Assembly: GCA_964023275.1 (NCBI GenBank)
Contig: OZ029929.1
Coordinates: 11,865,483 to 11,929,482 of the forward strand
Reading direction: 5' to 3'
From: Norana najaformis
Taxonomy: Eukaryota > Annelida > Clitellata > Crassiclitellata > Hormogastridae
Length of the DNA: 64,000 nt
Shown here: one piece after another, positions 20,410-31,529 of the stretch
Position numbering within the stretch: position 1 is the stretch's first letter
How the letters are laid out: each line of letters begins with the position of its first letter
Position numbers and translations under genes: made by a program
Notes under the pieces: generated by a model
The model's input: the letters and a program-made list of their open reading frames with translations, nothing else
Database searches by the model: none
What the model was told of the DNA's origin: nothing

Positions 20410-20855
20410 TTATGATTAAGATGAACTGTGTGTGTGCGTGTGTGTGTGCGCGTGTGTGTGCGCGCTTGCGTGTGTGCCTACATATGTGTATGTGTGCCTG
20501 CATGTGTGCGTGCATTTGCATGCGTGTGCCTACATATGTGTGTATGTGTGTGCCTACAAGTGTGCGTGCGTGTGTGTCTACATATGTGTGTGTATGTGTG
20601 TGCCTACAAGTGTTCGTGCGTGTGTGTGTCTATATATGTGTGTATGTGTGTGCCTACAAGTGTGCATGCGTGCGTGTGTGTCTACATATGTGTGTGTGTA
20701 TGCTCGTGTGTGTGCCTACATATGTGTGTCTGTGTGCATGCGTGTGTGCCTACATATGTGTGTGTGCATTCATGTGTGCCTGTATATGTGTGTGCACGTG
20801 TGCTTACATGTGTGTGTGTGTGTGTGCCTGCAAATGCGTGTGTGTTGTATATTAT
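20410..20855. repeat. Imperfect (GT)n array with a higher-order CCTACATATGTGT period
   Basis: About 440 bases of TGTGTG/TGCGTG with TGCCTACATATGTGTG or TGCCTACAAGTGTGC recurring every 30-60 bases. All three plus frames stay open as Cys/Val/Met repeats, a composition effect. Confidence 0.9.
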
Positions 20856-21659
20856 CTTTTGTTGAAATTATAGCTTATTCATAATTATTGAAAAGGACCG
20901 AGTTCCTAATTAACAGACCCAGGACTTCTCTAATTAGGGCAATGTTAAACTATAATAATAGGGCCTGTCTGGCTGTCTGTATGTGTGCTTGTCTGTCTGT
21001 TGGTCTGCAGAGCCCATACTAATAGGATGGAGCTTTAAGGCTTGAAAGCCTTTCGTAGTCCTTCATGACCTACTTTAGTGTATAAAGGACTTAGGTACTG
21101 CCCCCTTTGATTGTGTGTCTGTGTGAACTAGTCTGTCATATTTGTAAGGTATAATATGTGTGTGTGCGTGTGTGTGTGTGCGTTTGTGTGTGTGTGTGTA
21201 TATATGTATATAAATATATATATGCACCATTCAATTATATGAACATGTATGTAATTGGTTTGAGGTTTGTATTATACCTTTGCTCTGAAACATAGCCTGA
21301 AGAGCTTCTGTTGTCAATTGTCCTTTGTAGGCTTCCAGTAGCAATGCAAATGAGGATGATACTATAATGTAATTGTACATGAATGTACGAGCATACATAT
21401 GCATATTTTTAATTGAACACACACACACGCACACACACACACATGATTATTCATTTATACTTATGCATGATGAGTTGATAATTCAGTTGAAAATAGATAG
21501 TAGTTTCTCAGTTTAACGAGATCTTGTGGCATCAAAGGCCGTTGCCGTCGCCCTCCTCCTTTATCCAGGCTTGGGACTGGCACTACCCCCAAACAAGGCA
21601 GTGGCGGAGTTTTGAAAATATATATTTTTCAGTTGAACATTATGTATAATGGAGAGAGA
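20856..21659. other. Intergenic with (GT)n/(CA)n runs
   Basis: GT repeats at 21155-21205 and CA repeats at 21415-21445 lie in inverted orientation about 220 bases apart. No gene recognised. Confidence 0.5.
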
Positions 21660-21678
21660 CATGTATAAGGGTATATAA

Positions 21679-21681
21679 GGG

Positions 21682-21772
<91 letters not shown>

Positions 21773-21800
21773 GACAGATACAGAGACGAGTAGAGAGAGA
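21679..21800. repeat. (GACA)n microsatellite
   Basis: About 95 bases of uninterrupted GACA repeats, then GAGA-rich sequence. Confidence 0.95.
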
Positions 21801-22109
21801 AGACGGAGACATGGACAGATGGACAGTATGCAGATCAGGTAAAGTTGGACTACTTGTTACCCCGATGTATGTAGTGCGAATTAGCAGTATGGCATACTCA
21901 TAGGCCGGTTCAATATGAAATAGATCTTCGGGGTCCATGCTGAACCGGGGGGGGGGTTGTTGTAGCACCGAGGTCTCTTTGACTGTGCTTTGTTTGTTTG
22001 CTACATGTGGCGTGTTAAAAAATGCCTCACTTACTTACTTACCTACTTACTTACTCACACTCACTTACTACTTACTTACTTACCTTAAACACTTGTTTAC
22101 ATCAGCTGT
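21801..22109. other. Intergenic, with (CTTA)n at 22025-22090
   Basis: Includes a run of nine G residues near 21948 and CTTA tetranucleotides. Nothing else seen. Confidence 0.5.
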
Positions 22110-22545
22110 GTTGCACTTCTGAGAGGTCCTCAAAAGGCGCTATATTAAGTGTCTAAATGCACGCTTGTTGTATACATATGCACGTAGATGGATGGATGAA
22201 TGAGTACATACATACACTTACATACATAAATACACATGCATACATACATACATACATACGTACATTTATACTCATACGTGCATGCATGCATATTTGCATA
22301 CTTACATACGTACTTGCGTACATACGTACATACATATACATACATACATTCACACATACGTACATACTTGTATACTTATGTACTTGCATGCATACTTACA
22401 TAGACATACATACATACATGCTTACTGTACATACTTACATATATACATATATTCACACATACATATATACTTGCATACTTACATACGTACTTGCATATAT
22501 ACGTACGTATATAATACATACCTACATATCACCACCACCTCCACA
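22110..22545 (+). mobile_element. R4 short interspersed end with long (ATAC)n tail
   Basis: GAGAGGTCCTCAAAAGGCGC, TATATTAAGTGTCTAAATGC, then about 370 bases of CATACATA/CTTACATA/CGTACATA repeats. Confidence 0.65.
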
Positions 22546-23111
22546 AGCATAAATATACATATACAGATATACACACAAGAGTAGGTGCATTATGTAAGAT
22601 GTACCATACAGAGTTAGAGAAACTAGTATTATGTAAATACTGCATAAATTATGCAAATAACGAAGGCCAGAACTGAGTAGCTTCGCACTACCGTCTGAAC
22701 GTTTCAGAAAACAGAGACCGTGTAATTATCCTCCAAGGTGTATGTGCGGTTCGCCCTGCGGGTACCTTGGGACGACATGGCGTGCACCCAGACTGTGTAG
22801 GCCGCAGTAGATAATGGGCCCTAATGGTTAGTATGTGGCTGCCTACGTTTTCACAGCAAAGTGGCAGTTTGGCCTGGTGTAGGCCTAATAATTTTGGTCA
22901 CCTAGCTTGCACACATTAAATTCTATGTGTGAGTGCTTAATGCATGTCAGCAACATATACATGTTAGAATATGGTTCCAATTATAATTGAGCTCCGTATC
23001 TGATACATATTAAATATGTATATATATAGCTAACGTACATTTACTATGTCTATTATGTATATATATATATGTACATTATATTCATATATATTATATTGTG
23101 TGTATATATAT

Positions 23112-23146
<35 letters not shown>

Positions 23147-23265
23147 ACGATGATACTTGTCTGGATGTTTTCATGTATTGTGTCTGCCTGAAAACAGTCA
23201 ATGGTTCAGCGTGAGACCGGATATTTCCGAGGGGCTAAGATACAATGAGACTATAGTCCGTGGAT
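22546..23265. other. No gene recognised; AT-dinucleotide runs
   Basis: 22650-22880 is moderately GC-rich without a recognisable frame. 23055-23145 holds TATATA and GTGTGT runs. Confidence 0.4.
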
Positions 23266-23630
23266 GGATGTACGTATGTACACACATGCATACGTACATA
23301 TGTATGTATGTATATATATATATATGTACGTATACATACATACATACATACATACATACATACATACATACATAATACACACACACTAACATACACACAT
23401 ACATACATACATATTCATGCATACATACATACATACATTCATGCATACATACATACATATATACATACATACGTACGTACATAATACATACTTACGTACT
23501 TACATACATACATACATACATACATAATGCATACATACATACATATATACATACATACATACATTCACACATACATACATACTTGCATACATACATATAT
23601 ACGTACATATTATATAGATATATGCACGTA
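23266..23630. repeat. (CATA)n microsatellite
   Basis: About 350 bases of CATA repeats with ACAC and CGTA variants. Confidence 0.95.
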
Positions 23631-23704
23631 TGCTTGCATACCTTCGGGGCAGACATATGTAGATACTAGATGCATGCACGTCCCAGTCGTGGCTTATTTC
23701 AGAG

Positions 23705-23850
23705 ATGTAAATCTCCGGTTAGCACGGTCCGTGCACGGAGACCTTAAATGGCGTGACGCCCCTTAAAACGGTGAAGGATCTCACCCGATAAATTCATTGA
23801 AAAGTGAGCAGGGTCAAGGCCATACGGTCGCTATAGAAAAACCTGTACAT
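23705..23850. mobile_element. Foldback element R2, partial copy
   Basis: CACGGAGACCTTAAATGGCG, GGTGAAGGATCTCACCCGAT, AAATTCATTGAAAAGTGAGC, AGGGTCAAGGCCATACGGTC, GCTATAGAAAAACC. It contains the centre and right arm of the 18-kb copy. Confidence 0.78.
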
Positions 23851-23865
23851 TTACATTTATATGCA

Positions 23866-23932
23866 TGATTGGATGGATGGATGGGTGGGTGGGTGGATTG
23901 GATGGGTGGATGGATGGATGGATGAATGGACA
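23866..23932. repeat. (GGAT)n microsatellite
   Basis: GGAT/GGGT tetranucleotides next to the R2 fragment. Confidence 0.9.
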
Positions 23933-24057
23933 TTGAAATGAAATTGTATCCTGCTAAACGGGTTTCTATTGGAGAACCTTCATTGTGCCTGTGAGTCAAT
24001 GACATTAGTTTGCTGTCTTCAGACGGTAAACATATTAAAAGGTGTTAAATTCGGATT

Positions 24058-24325
24058 AAAGTAAGTAAATCTCCCATGCCCCATGAGGAATTTAGGGGAG
24101 GCGCTCATTTCGTTTTCTTAGGTCCCTGAGCCGGCAGTGGACGAATCCCAAGATCCTGGACACGGGGCCAGCGCATCGCGGGACTTGCCGTTTACTTCCC
24201 AGCTATTAAGCCGGTACCAAATTAGACTGATTGGCGACATTGACACGGTGTGCGCAAACAACTTGCCCAGTGTCGGTACACGGAGTCAAACCCGAATTCG
24301 AATTACTGGAAGAAAACAACGAGAC
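24058..24325 (-). mobile_element. tRNA-derived SINE, family A (copy 4)
   Basis: AGTAAATCTCCCATGCCCCA, GAGCCGGCAGTGGACGAATC, CACGGGGCCAGCGCATCGCG, GGACTTGCCGTTTACTTCCC, GTGCGCAAACAACTTGCCCA, then GGAGTCAAACCCG (B box). Confidence 0.82.
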
Positions 24326-24413
24326 CGGAGGTCAAATGTGTAAATTTATTTAAGATATCGACGGGAACTTTGGGCAAGCTTTCCTCCTTGCAAGGAAGAT
24401 TTGTGATTTAGTT

Positions 24414-25483
24414 TCGGTGGTGGTGATGGTGACAGTGGTAATGATAGTGGGGTGGTGACGGTGGTGGTGGTGGTGGTGACATTGGTAATGATAGTGGGGG
24501 GTGGCGGTGGTGGTTGTGGTGACAGTGGTATTGATAGTGGGGTGGTGACGGTGGTGGTGGTGGTGACAGTGGTAAAGTAGTGGGGTGGTGGTGGTGGTGA
24601 CAGTGGTAATGATAGTGGGGGTGGCGGTGGTGGTGGTGGTGACATTGGTAATGATAGTGGGGGTGGCGGTGGGGGTGGTGGTGACATTGGTAATGATAGT
24701 GGGGGGGGTGGCGGTGGTGGTGGTGGTGACAGTGGTATTGATAGTGGGGTGGTGACGGTGGTTGTGGTGGTGACAGTGGTAATGTAGTGGGGTGGTGACG
24801 ATGGTGGTGCTAGTGGTGACAGTGGTAATGATAGTGGGGTGGTGACGGTGGTTGTGGTGGTGACAGTGGTATTTATAGTGGGGGTGGCGGTGGTGGTGGT
24901 GGTGACAGTGGTAATCTAGTGGGGTGGTGACGATGGTGGTGGTGGTGACAGTGGTATTGATAGTGGGGGTGGCGGTGGTTGTGGTGGTGACAGTGGTATT
25001 GATAGTGGGGTGGTGACGGTGGTGGTGGTGGTGGTGACATTGGTAATGATAGTGGGGGTGGCGGTGGTGGTTGTGGTGACAGTGGTATTGATAGTGGGGT
25101 GGTGACGGTGGTTGTGGTGGTGACAGTGGTATTGATAGTGGGGGTGGCGGTGGTGGTGGTGGTGACAGTGGTAATGATAGTCGGGTGGTGACGGTGGTGG
25201 TGGTGGTGACAGTGGTATTGATAGTGGGGGTGGCGGTGGTGGTGGTGGTGACAGTGGTAATGATAGTCGGGTGGTGACGATGGTGGTGGTGGTGACAGTG
25301 GTATTGATAGTGGGGGTGGCGGTGGTGGTGGTGGTGACAGTGGTAATGATAGTCGGGTGGTGACGATGGTGGTGGTGGTGACAGTGGTATTGATAGTGGG
25401 GGTGGCGGTGGTGGTGGTGGTGACAGTGGTATTGATAGTGGGGTGGTGACGGTGGTGGTGGTAGTGGTGACAGTGGCATGGTA
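24414..25483. repeat. 1.07-kb G-rich minisatellite, units about 42-47 bp
   Basis: Variable units built from GGTGGTGACAGTGGTAATGA (or ATTGA), TAGTGGGGTGGTGACGGTGG or TAGTGGGGGTGGCGGTGGTG, and a variable (GGT)n spacer. Two unit types alternate irregularly, about 22-24 in all. The plus strand has repeated G runs that could form G-quadruplexes. The reverse strand is open as Pro/His/Tyr repeats, which I do not regard as a gene. Confidence 0.92.
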
Positions 25484-25764
25484 ATGATGATGGTGATGAT
25501 GACTAAGTTATGATAATTATGTGGGAATCACTACTTATTCAATCAGTTGATCAGTTTACTTCCTATTATAGGGCCATCCATCCATCAGTCGATCATTTCG
25601 TCAGTCGGCTGGCGCCCGAACTAAAAGCATATGCGCAGTGCATAACAATTCATTCCCAATGAAAAATTGTCGTTCTTTCTCTCAGTGCTTATCATCTGAC
25701 GCCGAGAGTAACGTATTCAGGCATTTAGATTGCATGGCTCTTAAGAAATCCTCCTGGTGCTTTC
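25484..25764. other. No feature recognised
   Basis: Single-copy-looking sequence without a supported frame. Confidence 0.4.
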
Positions 25765-26155
25765 CATCCGTCCATCCACCCGTCCGTCCATCCGTCCGTC
25801 CGTCCATCCATCCATCCACCCGTCCGTCCATCCATCCATCCATCTATCCACCCGTTCGTCCATCCGTCCATCCATCCATCCGTCCTTCCATCCATCCAAT
25901 CCCTTTTATCAATCCATCCATCCATCCATGCATCTATCCATCCTTTTATTTATTAATCCATCCAATCCGCCAGCCATCATTACCTACAATACATTATGAT
26001 TTGATGCAGTACAATACACCACACAGATGCATCCATACACACACATTGCATATACATGCTTACATACATACATACACGCATACACGCACATACATGTATT
26101 CATTCATTCATACATACATACATACATTCACACACACATACATACAGTGCAGTAT
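25765..26155. repeat. (CCAT/CCGT)n then (CATA)n microsatellites
   Basis: About 190 bases of CCATCCGT tetranucleotides (25765-25960), then CATACATA and ACAC repeats at 26030-26150. Confidence 0.93.
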
Positions 26156-26431
26156 GTACCAACATATCTATTCTATTCTAATCAAATGACTTCTACGACG
26201 CATTTATCATAATACCCAAGGCATCGATGGCTGCTTAAATCGAAATCGAAATCGTATTCCACTGGAGAAGCCTGGTCGAATTCCTATCGGTCAGAGAAAC
26301 CAGAAGCCAGGTACGGTGGATATGTAAGCTGAAACAGAAGAGTCATAAGCTGAGTCATAAGCCGTGGAGTCCACGGCTTTGGGATTCGTTGCAACCCAAC
26401 AATGTCCTGGTACGAGGGACAACAAGAGTTG

Positions 26432-27173
26432 TAAGTAAGTAAGTAAGTATATTCTTTATTAACCAACAGCTAATCGCACATCGGTTTACAAGTATTTAAG
26501 AACACAAGAAGAACTTAACAGGCATACAACATCCTAATAATAAAACAGTTGCGCGTTAAATTGTCAGCAGGAGGAATAATACGATCATGGGTGTGGGGCC
26601 GTAGGGAATAACTGAGGGTTTTAACTGGTGGGAGTAGCTGATGTAAGACATGATTTGGGTTGTTCAAGATTGCTTTAAAGAGACGAGCATCGGCTATGCC
26701 ACAGAGTTCATCGGACGTTAGGGAGTCCCCAGGAAGATGGTGGAGACGCACAAGTCTCTACATCAAAGCCGAGCCCTAGCCTGTGCCCCACTGATCGAGT
26801 ACAATACTTATTGGTGTGACGGTAGAGCATGGAAAAGAGATAGGTTGGCTGATTTAAATGTGGTACTTTGTGTACGATTAGACAGATTTTAAACTGAATT
26901 CTTTGCTCGACGGGCAGCCAGTGTGATGAATGCAATATTGATGTAATATGCTGATGCTTATGAGTTTTGAACCATGTTTAGTTTGTGCAGATCTCTCTTT
27001 GTGATGCCAATAAGAAGAGAGTTACAGTAGTCAAGCCTGCTGGAAGTCAATGCATTAGCTAGTGGGATTAAGGCAGTACGAGGCAAAAGAAATCTGATTC
27101 TGCTAATATCCGGTATGTGAAATTGAGCTGGCATACTTCGATAAATGCATGCAGGCTCTATACATACATACAT
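26432..27173 (-). pseudogene. CR1/Jockey-like LINE, 3' remnant with frameshifts
   Basis: Reverse-strand frames, in order, read SSRLDYCNSLLIGITKRDLH then KLNMVQNS (27173-26958), HSSHWLPVEQRIQFKICLIV (26935-26708), and RPHTHDRIIPPADNLTRNCF with IIRMLYA-stop (26751-26515). S-R-L-D-Y-C-N-S-L-L … V-Q-N and H-W-L-P-V-x-x-R-I are standard motifs of the region after the catalytic RT domain in this LINE group. The frame breaks at least twice. The 3' UTR runs to a TTAC tail (AAGT at 26432-26450). A second copy of its end lies at 3755-3895. Confidence 0.85.
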
Positions 27174-27177
27174 GCAT

Positions 27178-27392
27178 AATCGTAATCGTAATGCCGAGAT
27201 TTATACAGCGCCCAACAACAGCCACGTCACGGGGACCAGGTTATTCACAGGAGTGCAGTCGAAACAAGATCGATAGGCTAGTGTTCGGTTCCAGACCAAG
27301 AGTCAGACAAAGAGACAGCGTGGCAGCTACGTGGGTGATGTCTGGGAGTGGAGTAGGGTCGAGGCCATACGGTCGCTATATAAAACCGTATA
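27178..27392 (+). mobile_element. Family R1 element joined to a foldback R2 end
   Basis: ATCGTAATCGTAATGCCGAG, ATTTATACAGCGCCCAACAA, GTTATTCACAGGAGTGCAGT, then at 27350 GTAGGGTCGAGGCCATACGG and TCGCTATATAAAACCGTATA from R2. The two families are directly abutted, suggesting one inserted into the other. Confidence 0.7.
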
Positions 27393-27924
27393 CATTTATA
27401 TTTTTCTTCTGGTACCCTCATGTGACATCTTTGTACGGGCGTCGTTGAACTAGGTCGCCTGCCCCTCTCTCGCCTGCTGTTTGCCTCTGTCCTTCTCTTT
27501 GTCTCTGCGTTTCTCTGCTCAGATGATAGAGCGAACTTCGCATGCCATGGGTTCGTTTGTCATTTATAAGCCAAAGACGTCCGTTTACCTCGATGTCAAA
27601 GCCTGATGTCAAAGCCCGATGTTAAAGCCAATGAAGGCCTCCCCAGGTGCTTCTGTTCATTCCGCCTACTCAGACAAAATATACATGGAAGCCTTAAAGT
27701 AATAACCGGGCCAGAATCTCATCTTTAGGACAGCTATGCGCGTGCAATTGGTTGCGTGACTTCCGCTTAAAGTAAATGTCTGTCTGTGATGGGCGAAGGT
27801 TTTCATGCCGTCAACACCTGCAATGCGCACTAGTTTATGCCATGTTTTGTGTGTGTATGTATGTATCAAAACGTTTTTATGGTGCCTTGTATTGAAGCCC
27901 TACAGGCAGTTGGAAAAGTGTATT
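27393..27924. other. No feature recognised
   Basis: Mixed composition; no supported frame. Confidence 0.4.
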
Positions 27925-28055
27925 GTATTGCATGGTGTTATATCACATTGTATTGTATTACATTGTATTGTATTACATTGCATTGTATTGTATTGTATTG
28001 TATTACATTGTATTGTATTCCATTATGTTGTATTACATTGCACTGTATTGTATTG
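27925..28055. repeat. (TTGTA)n pentanucleotide array
   Basis: TATTGTATTGTATTACAT repeated for about 130 bases. Confidence 0.93.
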
Positions 28056-28541
28056 TAATTTCTCTGCTTCTGTTTCACCTGCGATTGGAGACCATTCCAT
28101 TTGGCTATTCTGTTCTATTCACATTCTATTTGAATGTGCATTTCTGAACTTTGTAAGATGCGCATTGTCAGATTGTAATTGTATTGATTATAATCTTGTA
28201 CTGTCGGGTCAAGAACACCGCTGAGGAGTTTTCCTAAGGAGGCGCTGTATAAATATGCAATTACGATTACGATCGCATTGTTTTGGGTTTCTCGCAGCTG
28301 AGCTTTGCGTTCATGTGCTGATGGAGAGCATTCCGTGGCGGCTCTGAACCAGCGTGGCCCAGATGTGCAGTCCAACTGATGCCAAGCCGACGGCAACGCG
28401 CAGCTCGCTGTAATTGCGTCCGGGGCCAGACTTTTGCAAAATGGGGTAATTGGAGCAATTAAGGTGTGGGCTAGTTGGGTCTTTCTCGCAGGGGCTGTGA
28501 AGATTAGATACGATGTCGCGGTTGACCATGGATCCCTAGAG
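28056..28541. other. Intergenic; SINE-like 3' module and a GC-rich segment
   Basis: 28195-28275 has GTCGGGTCAAGAACACCGCT, GGCGCTGTATAAATATGCAA, TTACGATTACGAT, similar to 15630-15720. 28290-28540 is GC-richer; its reverse strand has a 72-codon frame (…YSELRVAVGLASVGLHIWAT…) without a recognised family. Confidence 0.4.
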
Positions 28542-28543
28542 AC

Positions 28544-28592
<49 letters not shown>

Positions 28593-28593
28593 T

Positions 28594-28643
<50 letters not shown>

Positions 28644-28689
28644 GTGATGATGATGGTGATGATGATGTTGATGATGATAATGATGTTGT

Positions 28690-28778
<89 letters not shown>

Positions 28779-28803
28779 TTGATGATGATGATGATGATGA
28801 TGT

Positions 28804-28850
<47 letters not shown>

Positions 28851-28851
28851 T
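28542..28851. repeat. (GAT)n microsatellite, about 310 bp
   Basis: Nearly pure GAT repeats with a few GTT and GGT. The poly-Ile, poly-Ser and poly-Met frames are artefacts. Confidence 0.98.
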
Positions 28852-28894
28852 AGATATTGTTGTTGATGTTGTTAAAGTTATGTGTAGAACTGTA

Positions 28895-29045
28895 TGTAAT
28901 GTAATCAAAAATTTCTGAAGCGCCACTTCGAGGTAAACTCCTCATAGGCTTTCGCGGCATTACAACCCAGAAGCATTGGGAAATAAGAAGGTCTTCAAGC
29001 GCTTGCGGAAAAGAGGGGGAGAGAGACGAAGAAGTTCCTGGCGTA
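28895..29045 (+). mobile_element. Short interspersed element, family R3 (copy 3)
   Basis: TGTAATCAAAAATTTCTGAA, GCGCCACTTCGAGGTAAACT, CATTGGGAAATAAGAAGGTC, TTCAAGCGCTTGCGGAAAAG. Confidence 0.75.
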
Positions 29046-29654
29046 TGTATAAGATGATGTTAGTGATCAGCCAGTGTGATCATCATCATGCTCATAGTAA
29101 ATAGTAATCGTCGTCGAATGTTCCCGATTCCTGCCACCTGGCGACGATGGGTGCGAATGGTCTCCAGTCTGTTCAGGCACTGGTCAACTCTAAGGCCTTA
29201 ATAGTTATAACCAGCGCTCTCTGGCTTCAGAACCTACCCGAAACACTCGTCTTTTGCCAGACATGCGAAAGCCATCTGACTCATTCATTCATTCACCGGG
29301 AAAGTGAAACAGTCATCAGACGTTTCGTCACCCACAGACTAAAAGAGAAAGCAAAACCACATACACACGTGCATAAACTGCATACACACTTACACACACA
29401 CCTACACACACAAACGCAACTACACACACACCTACACACACACAAATACAACTACACACACACCTACACACACGCACAAACACACACAACTTCACACAAA
29501 CACACACCTACACACACACACAAACACACATGGGATCAATCCCAATATAGAGAATTTTATGTATATATGTAGGATTTCATGTCGTCTGAACCCACTGTGC
29601 ACATACTAAATTAAATTTGTGTGCAATACCATATATAATATATACATATAATAA
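29046..29654. other. Intergenic, with (CA)n at 29360-29530
   Basis: ACACACCTACACACAC repeats; no gene recognised in the flanks. Confidence 0.5.
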
Positions 29655-29740
29655 TAAGACAATTTATATAGCGCCGTAACACGGCCGAGGCCGAAGAAAA
29701 GGGCGCTGGGCCAAAGAAAAGGGCGCTGTAGTGTAGCTAT
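29655..29740 (-). mobile_element. Short element R5 (GCGCCGTAACACGGCCGAGG)
   Basis: The same sequence occurs reversed at 35690-35765 (CAGCGCCCTTTTCTTCGGCC, TCGGCTGTGCTACGGCGCTA, TATAAATTGTCTTATTATTA). Its end again has GGCGCTATATAAA and an ATT tail. Confidence 0.6.
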
Positions 29741-30583
29741 ATACAACTTGTAGATGTATTTGCATAATACATGTATTCAGGTTACAGTGGGTGTGTGTGT
29801 GCTTTTGTGTGTGTGTGGGTGGGTGCAAATTTCCGAACTTTATGTATAATTTGTAAATAGGCAAATAAAAATAAGTGTATGTAAATTTATTCAGAAATAT
29901 ATATGTATTTTATATATATATATATGTATATATATATAGAGACCATGTAATGGTTGGGTCTTTCTTTTATGGATCCCACTCCTTGCTGCATTTCTGGGAC
30001 TTCCCTGAGTGCAGTCCACCGCAGGCATCGCCACTGCCCACACTGAAACGAGCGATGATAATTTATTCGGTAGATGTCGCCGCATCACATGGCGATATTT
30101 CTGTTAATTTTTGGTTCATCGTAATCGTAAGCTTGAGATTTCTACAGCGCCCTTCAAAAGTTGAGTCCAGAGCCAGGTATTGGTTCGGAACAGAAATTTT
30201 GAAATATCTTTTATCCGGGCCAGGATTTGAAACCCAAACCTTTAGGTTGACGGTCAAGCAAGCTCACGTTTTCCTAGCTGTATTTTTATGTATGTATATG
30301 TGCTTGTTTGTGTATGTATTTATGCATGTGTGCATATGTGTGTATGTATGTATTTGTGCATGTGTGTACGTATGTATGTGTGCATGTGTGTGTATATATA
30401 CATGTGCATCTAGGTATGTATGTTTATGTATGCATGTATGCAGAAATTTATGCGTGTATGTAACTAGACACTTAATATACAGGCCGTTTTAGTACCACTA
30501 AAATGTGCTGAATAAAATGCGGTATAAATTGTTGTTATGGTTACGATTACAATTACGATTGTAAATTTCAGACCAACTATGAA
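29741..30583. other. Upstream flank or intron of the KLF gene with repeats
   Basis: TA repeats near 29905-29940, an R1 fragment at 30119-30190 (TTGAGATTTCTACAGCGCCC) and (GTAT)n at 30285-30460. TTTCAG at about 30567-30572 is a possible acceptor just before the KLF exon. Confidence 0.5.
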
Positions 30584-31529
30584 ATGGCTCGGTGCCTCGG
30601 CCATGAGCCACTTCTGCTGCAGATGAGGAATTCTCAGCCGAATGAGTCGCTGAATCTCAACATCACTCTTTCAAAAAGTTCCCTCGCCTGGAATCGATGC
30701 TCCAGTCTTTGCGCCTCAGCGGAGGAGAATGAACGGATGGGGAGCCAGCGCAGGAATGCTGTATGCAGGAAAACCGTTTCTCTCATAAGAGACTCAGTTG
30801 AAACTCAGTTGGATTCGCCTGGTTCCCCAGCATCTGGTTCCGACGCTTCCTCGCCACGTGCTATGGTGGTAGCTGGTTCCACGTCCCTGGGTGCTTTTGG
30901 TTCGCTGTCACTGCCGTCCACTGATTCCCTGTCGCCGCGTTCTCCTGGTTGCACGTCATTTCCGTCCACTAATTCAACGTTGCTGTGTTCTCCCAATTCG
31001 AAGTCCATACCGTCCGCTGGTTCCGTGTTGCCATGGTCTTTATCTGCTTCGTCTGGTGCCACGTCGATCTCTTCAAATCATTCTGCATCTCTGAATTCTT
31101 CCGGTTCCACGTCTTGCCATTCCACTGGTTGCATGCATGTCTCTTCCACTGGTTCTCCACTGGTCACATCTACTAGCTCCCTGCAAGCCTCATCCGCTGA
31201 CTCCCCATCGAGTGGTTCGGACTCCGAAATGAACACCAAAGATCTCTTCCATCTGACAAAAACCCATAGCAACTTGAACCGTTACCATGACAACCTCAGC
31301 ATACCAGAATCCATGGCAACCGACACGTCAACCAAGCGACGCCAGTCAACTGAATCAAATTCTTCGAATTCGCCAATCGACGTCGATCATTCATCGATCG
31401 TGCACGATCAGCCCTTCGATCCGGATGTGGCGGACAGAAGGAGAAAGATGCACCAGTGCGTCTACCCCGGTTGCCTGAAAATCTACACGAAGAGATCACA
31501 CCTCAAGAGCCACACGAGGACACACACAG
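30584..31529 (+). CDS. KLF: KLF exon: N-terminal region and first zinc finger
   Basis: Starts [20 protein letters not shown]. The Ser-rich part carries a degenerate TGGTTCCACGTC-type repeat at irregular intervals (for example 30875, 30949, 31054, 31102, 31127). The exon ends HTRTHTG at the donor. Reading on past the donor meets a stop at 31576. Confidence 0.85.

Noticed and set aside
20385..20884. Three overlapping Cys/Val-rich open frames
   Set aside because: All three frames are open at once because the sequence is a GT repeat.
24346..25479. Pro/His/Tyr-rich open frames over the minisatellite
   Set aside because: Openness follows from the triplet-like repeat; there is no start context, splice site or homologue.
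28115..28960. 281-codon open frame
   Set aside because: It is the translation of the GAT microsatellite (poly-Ile or poly-Ser) plus SINE sequence.
31281..31294. GTTACCATGACAAC, an X-box-like sequence
   Set aside because: It lies inside the KLF coding exon (RYHDN) with no CCAAT partner or repetition; probably coincidence.
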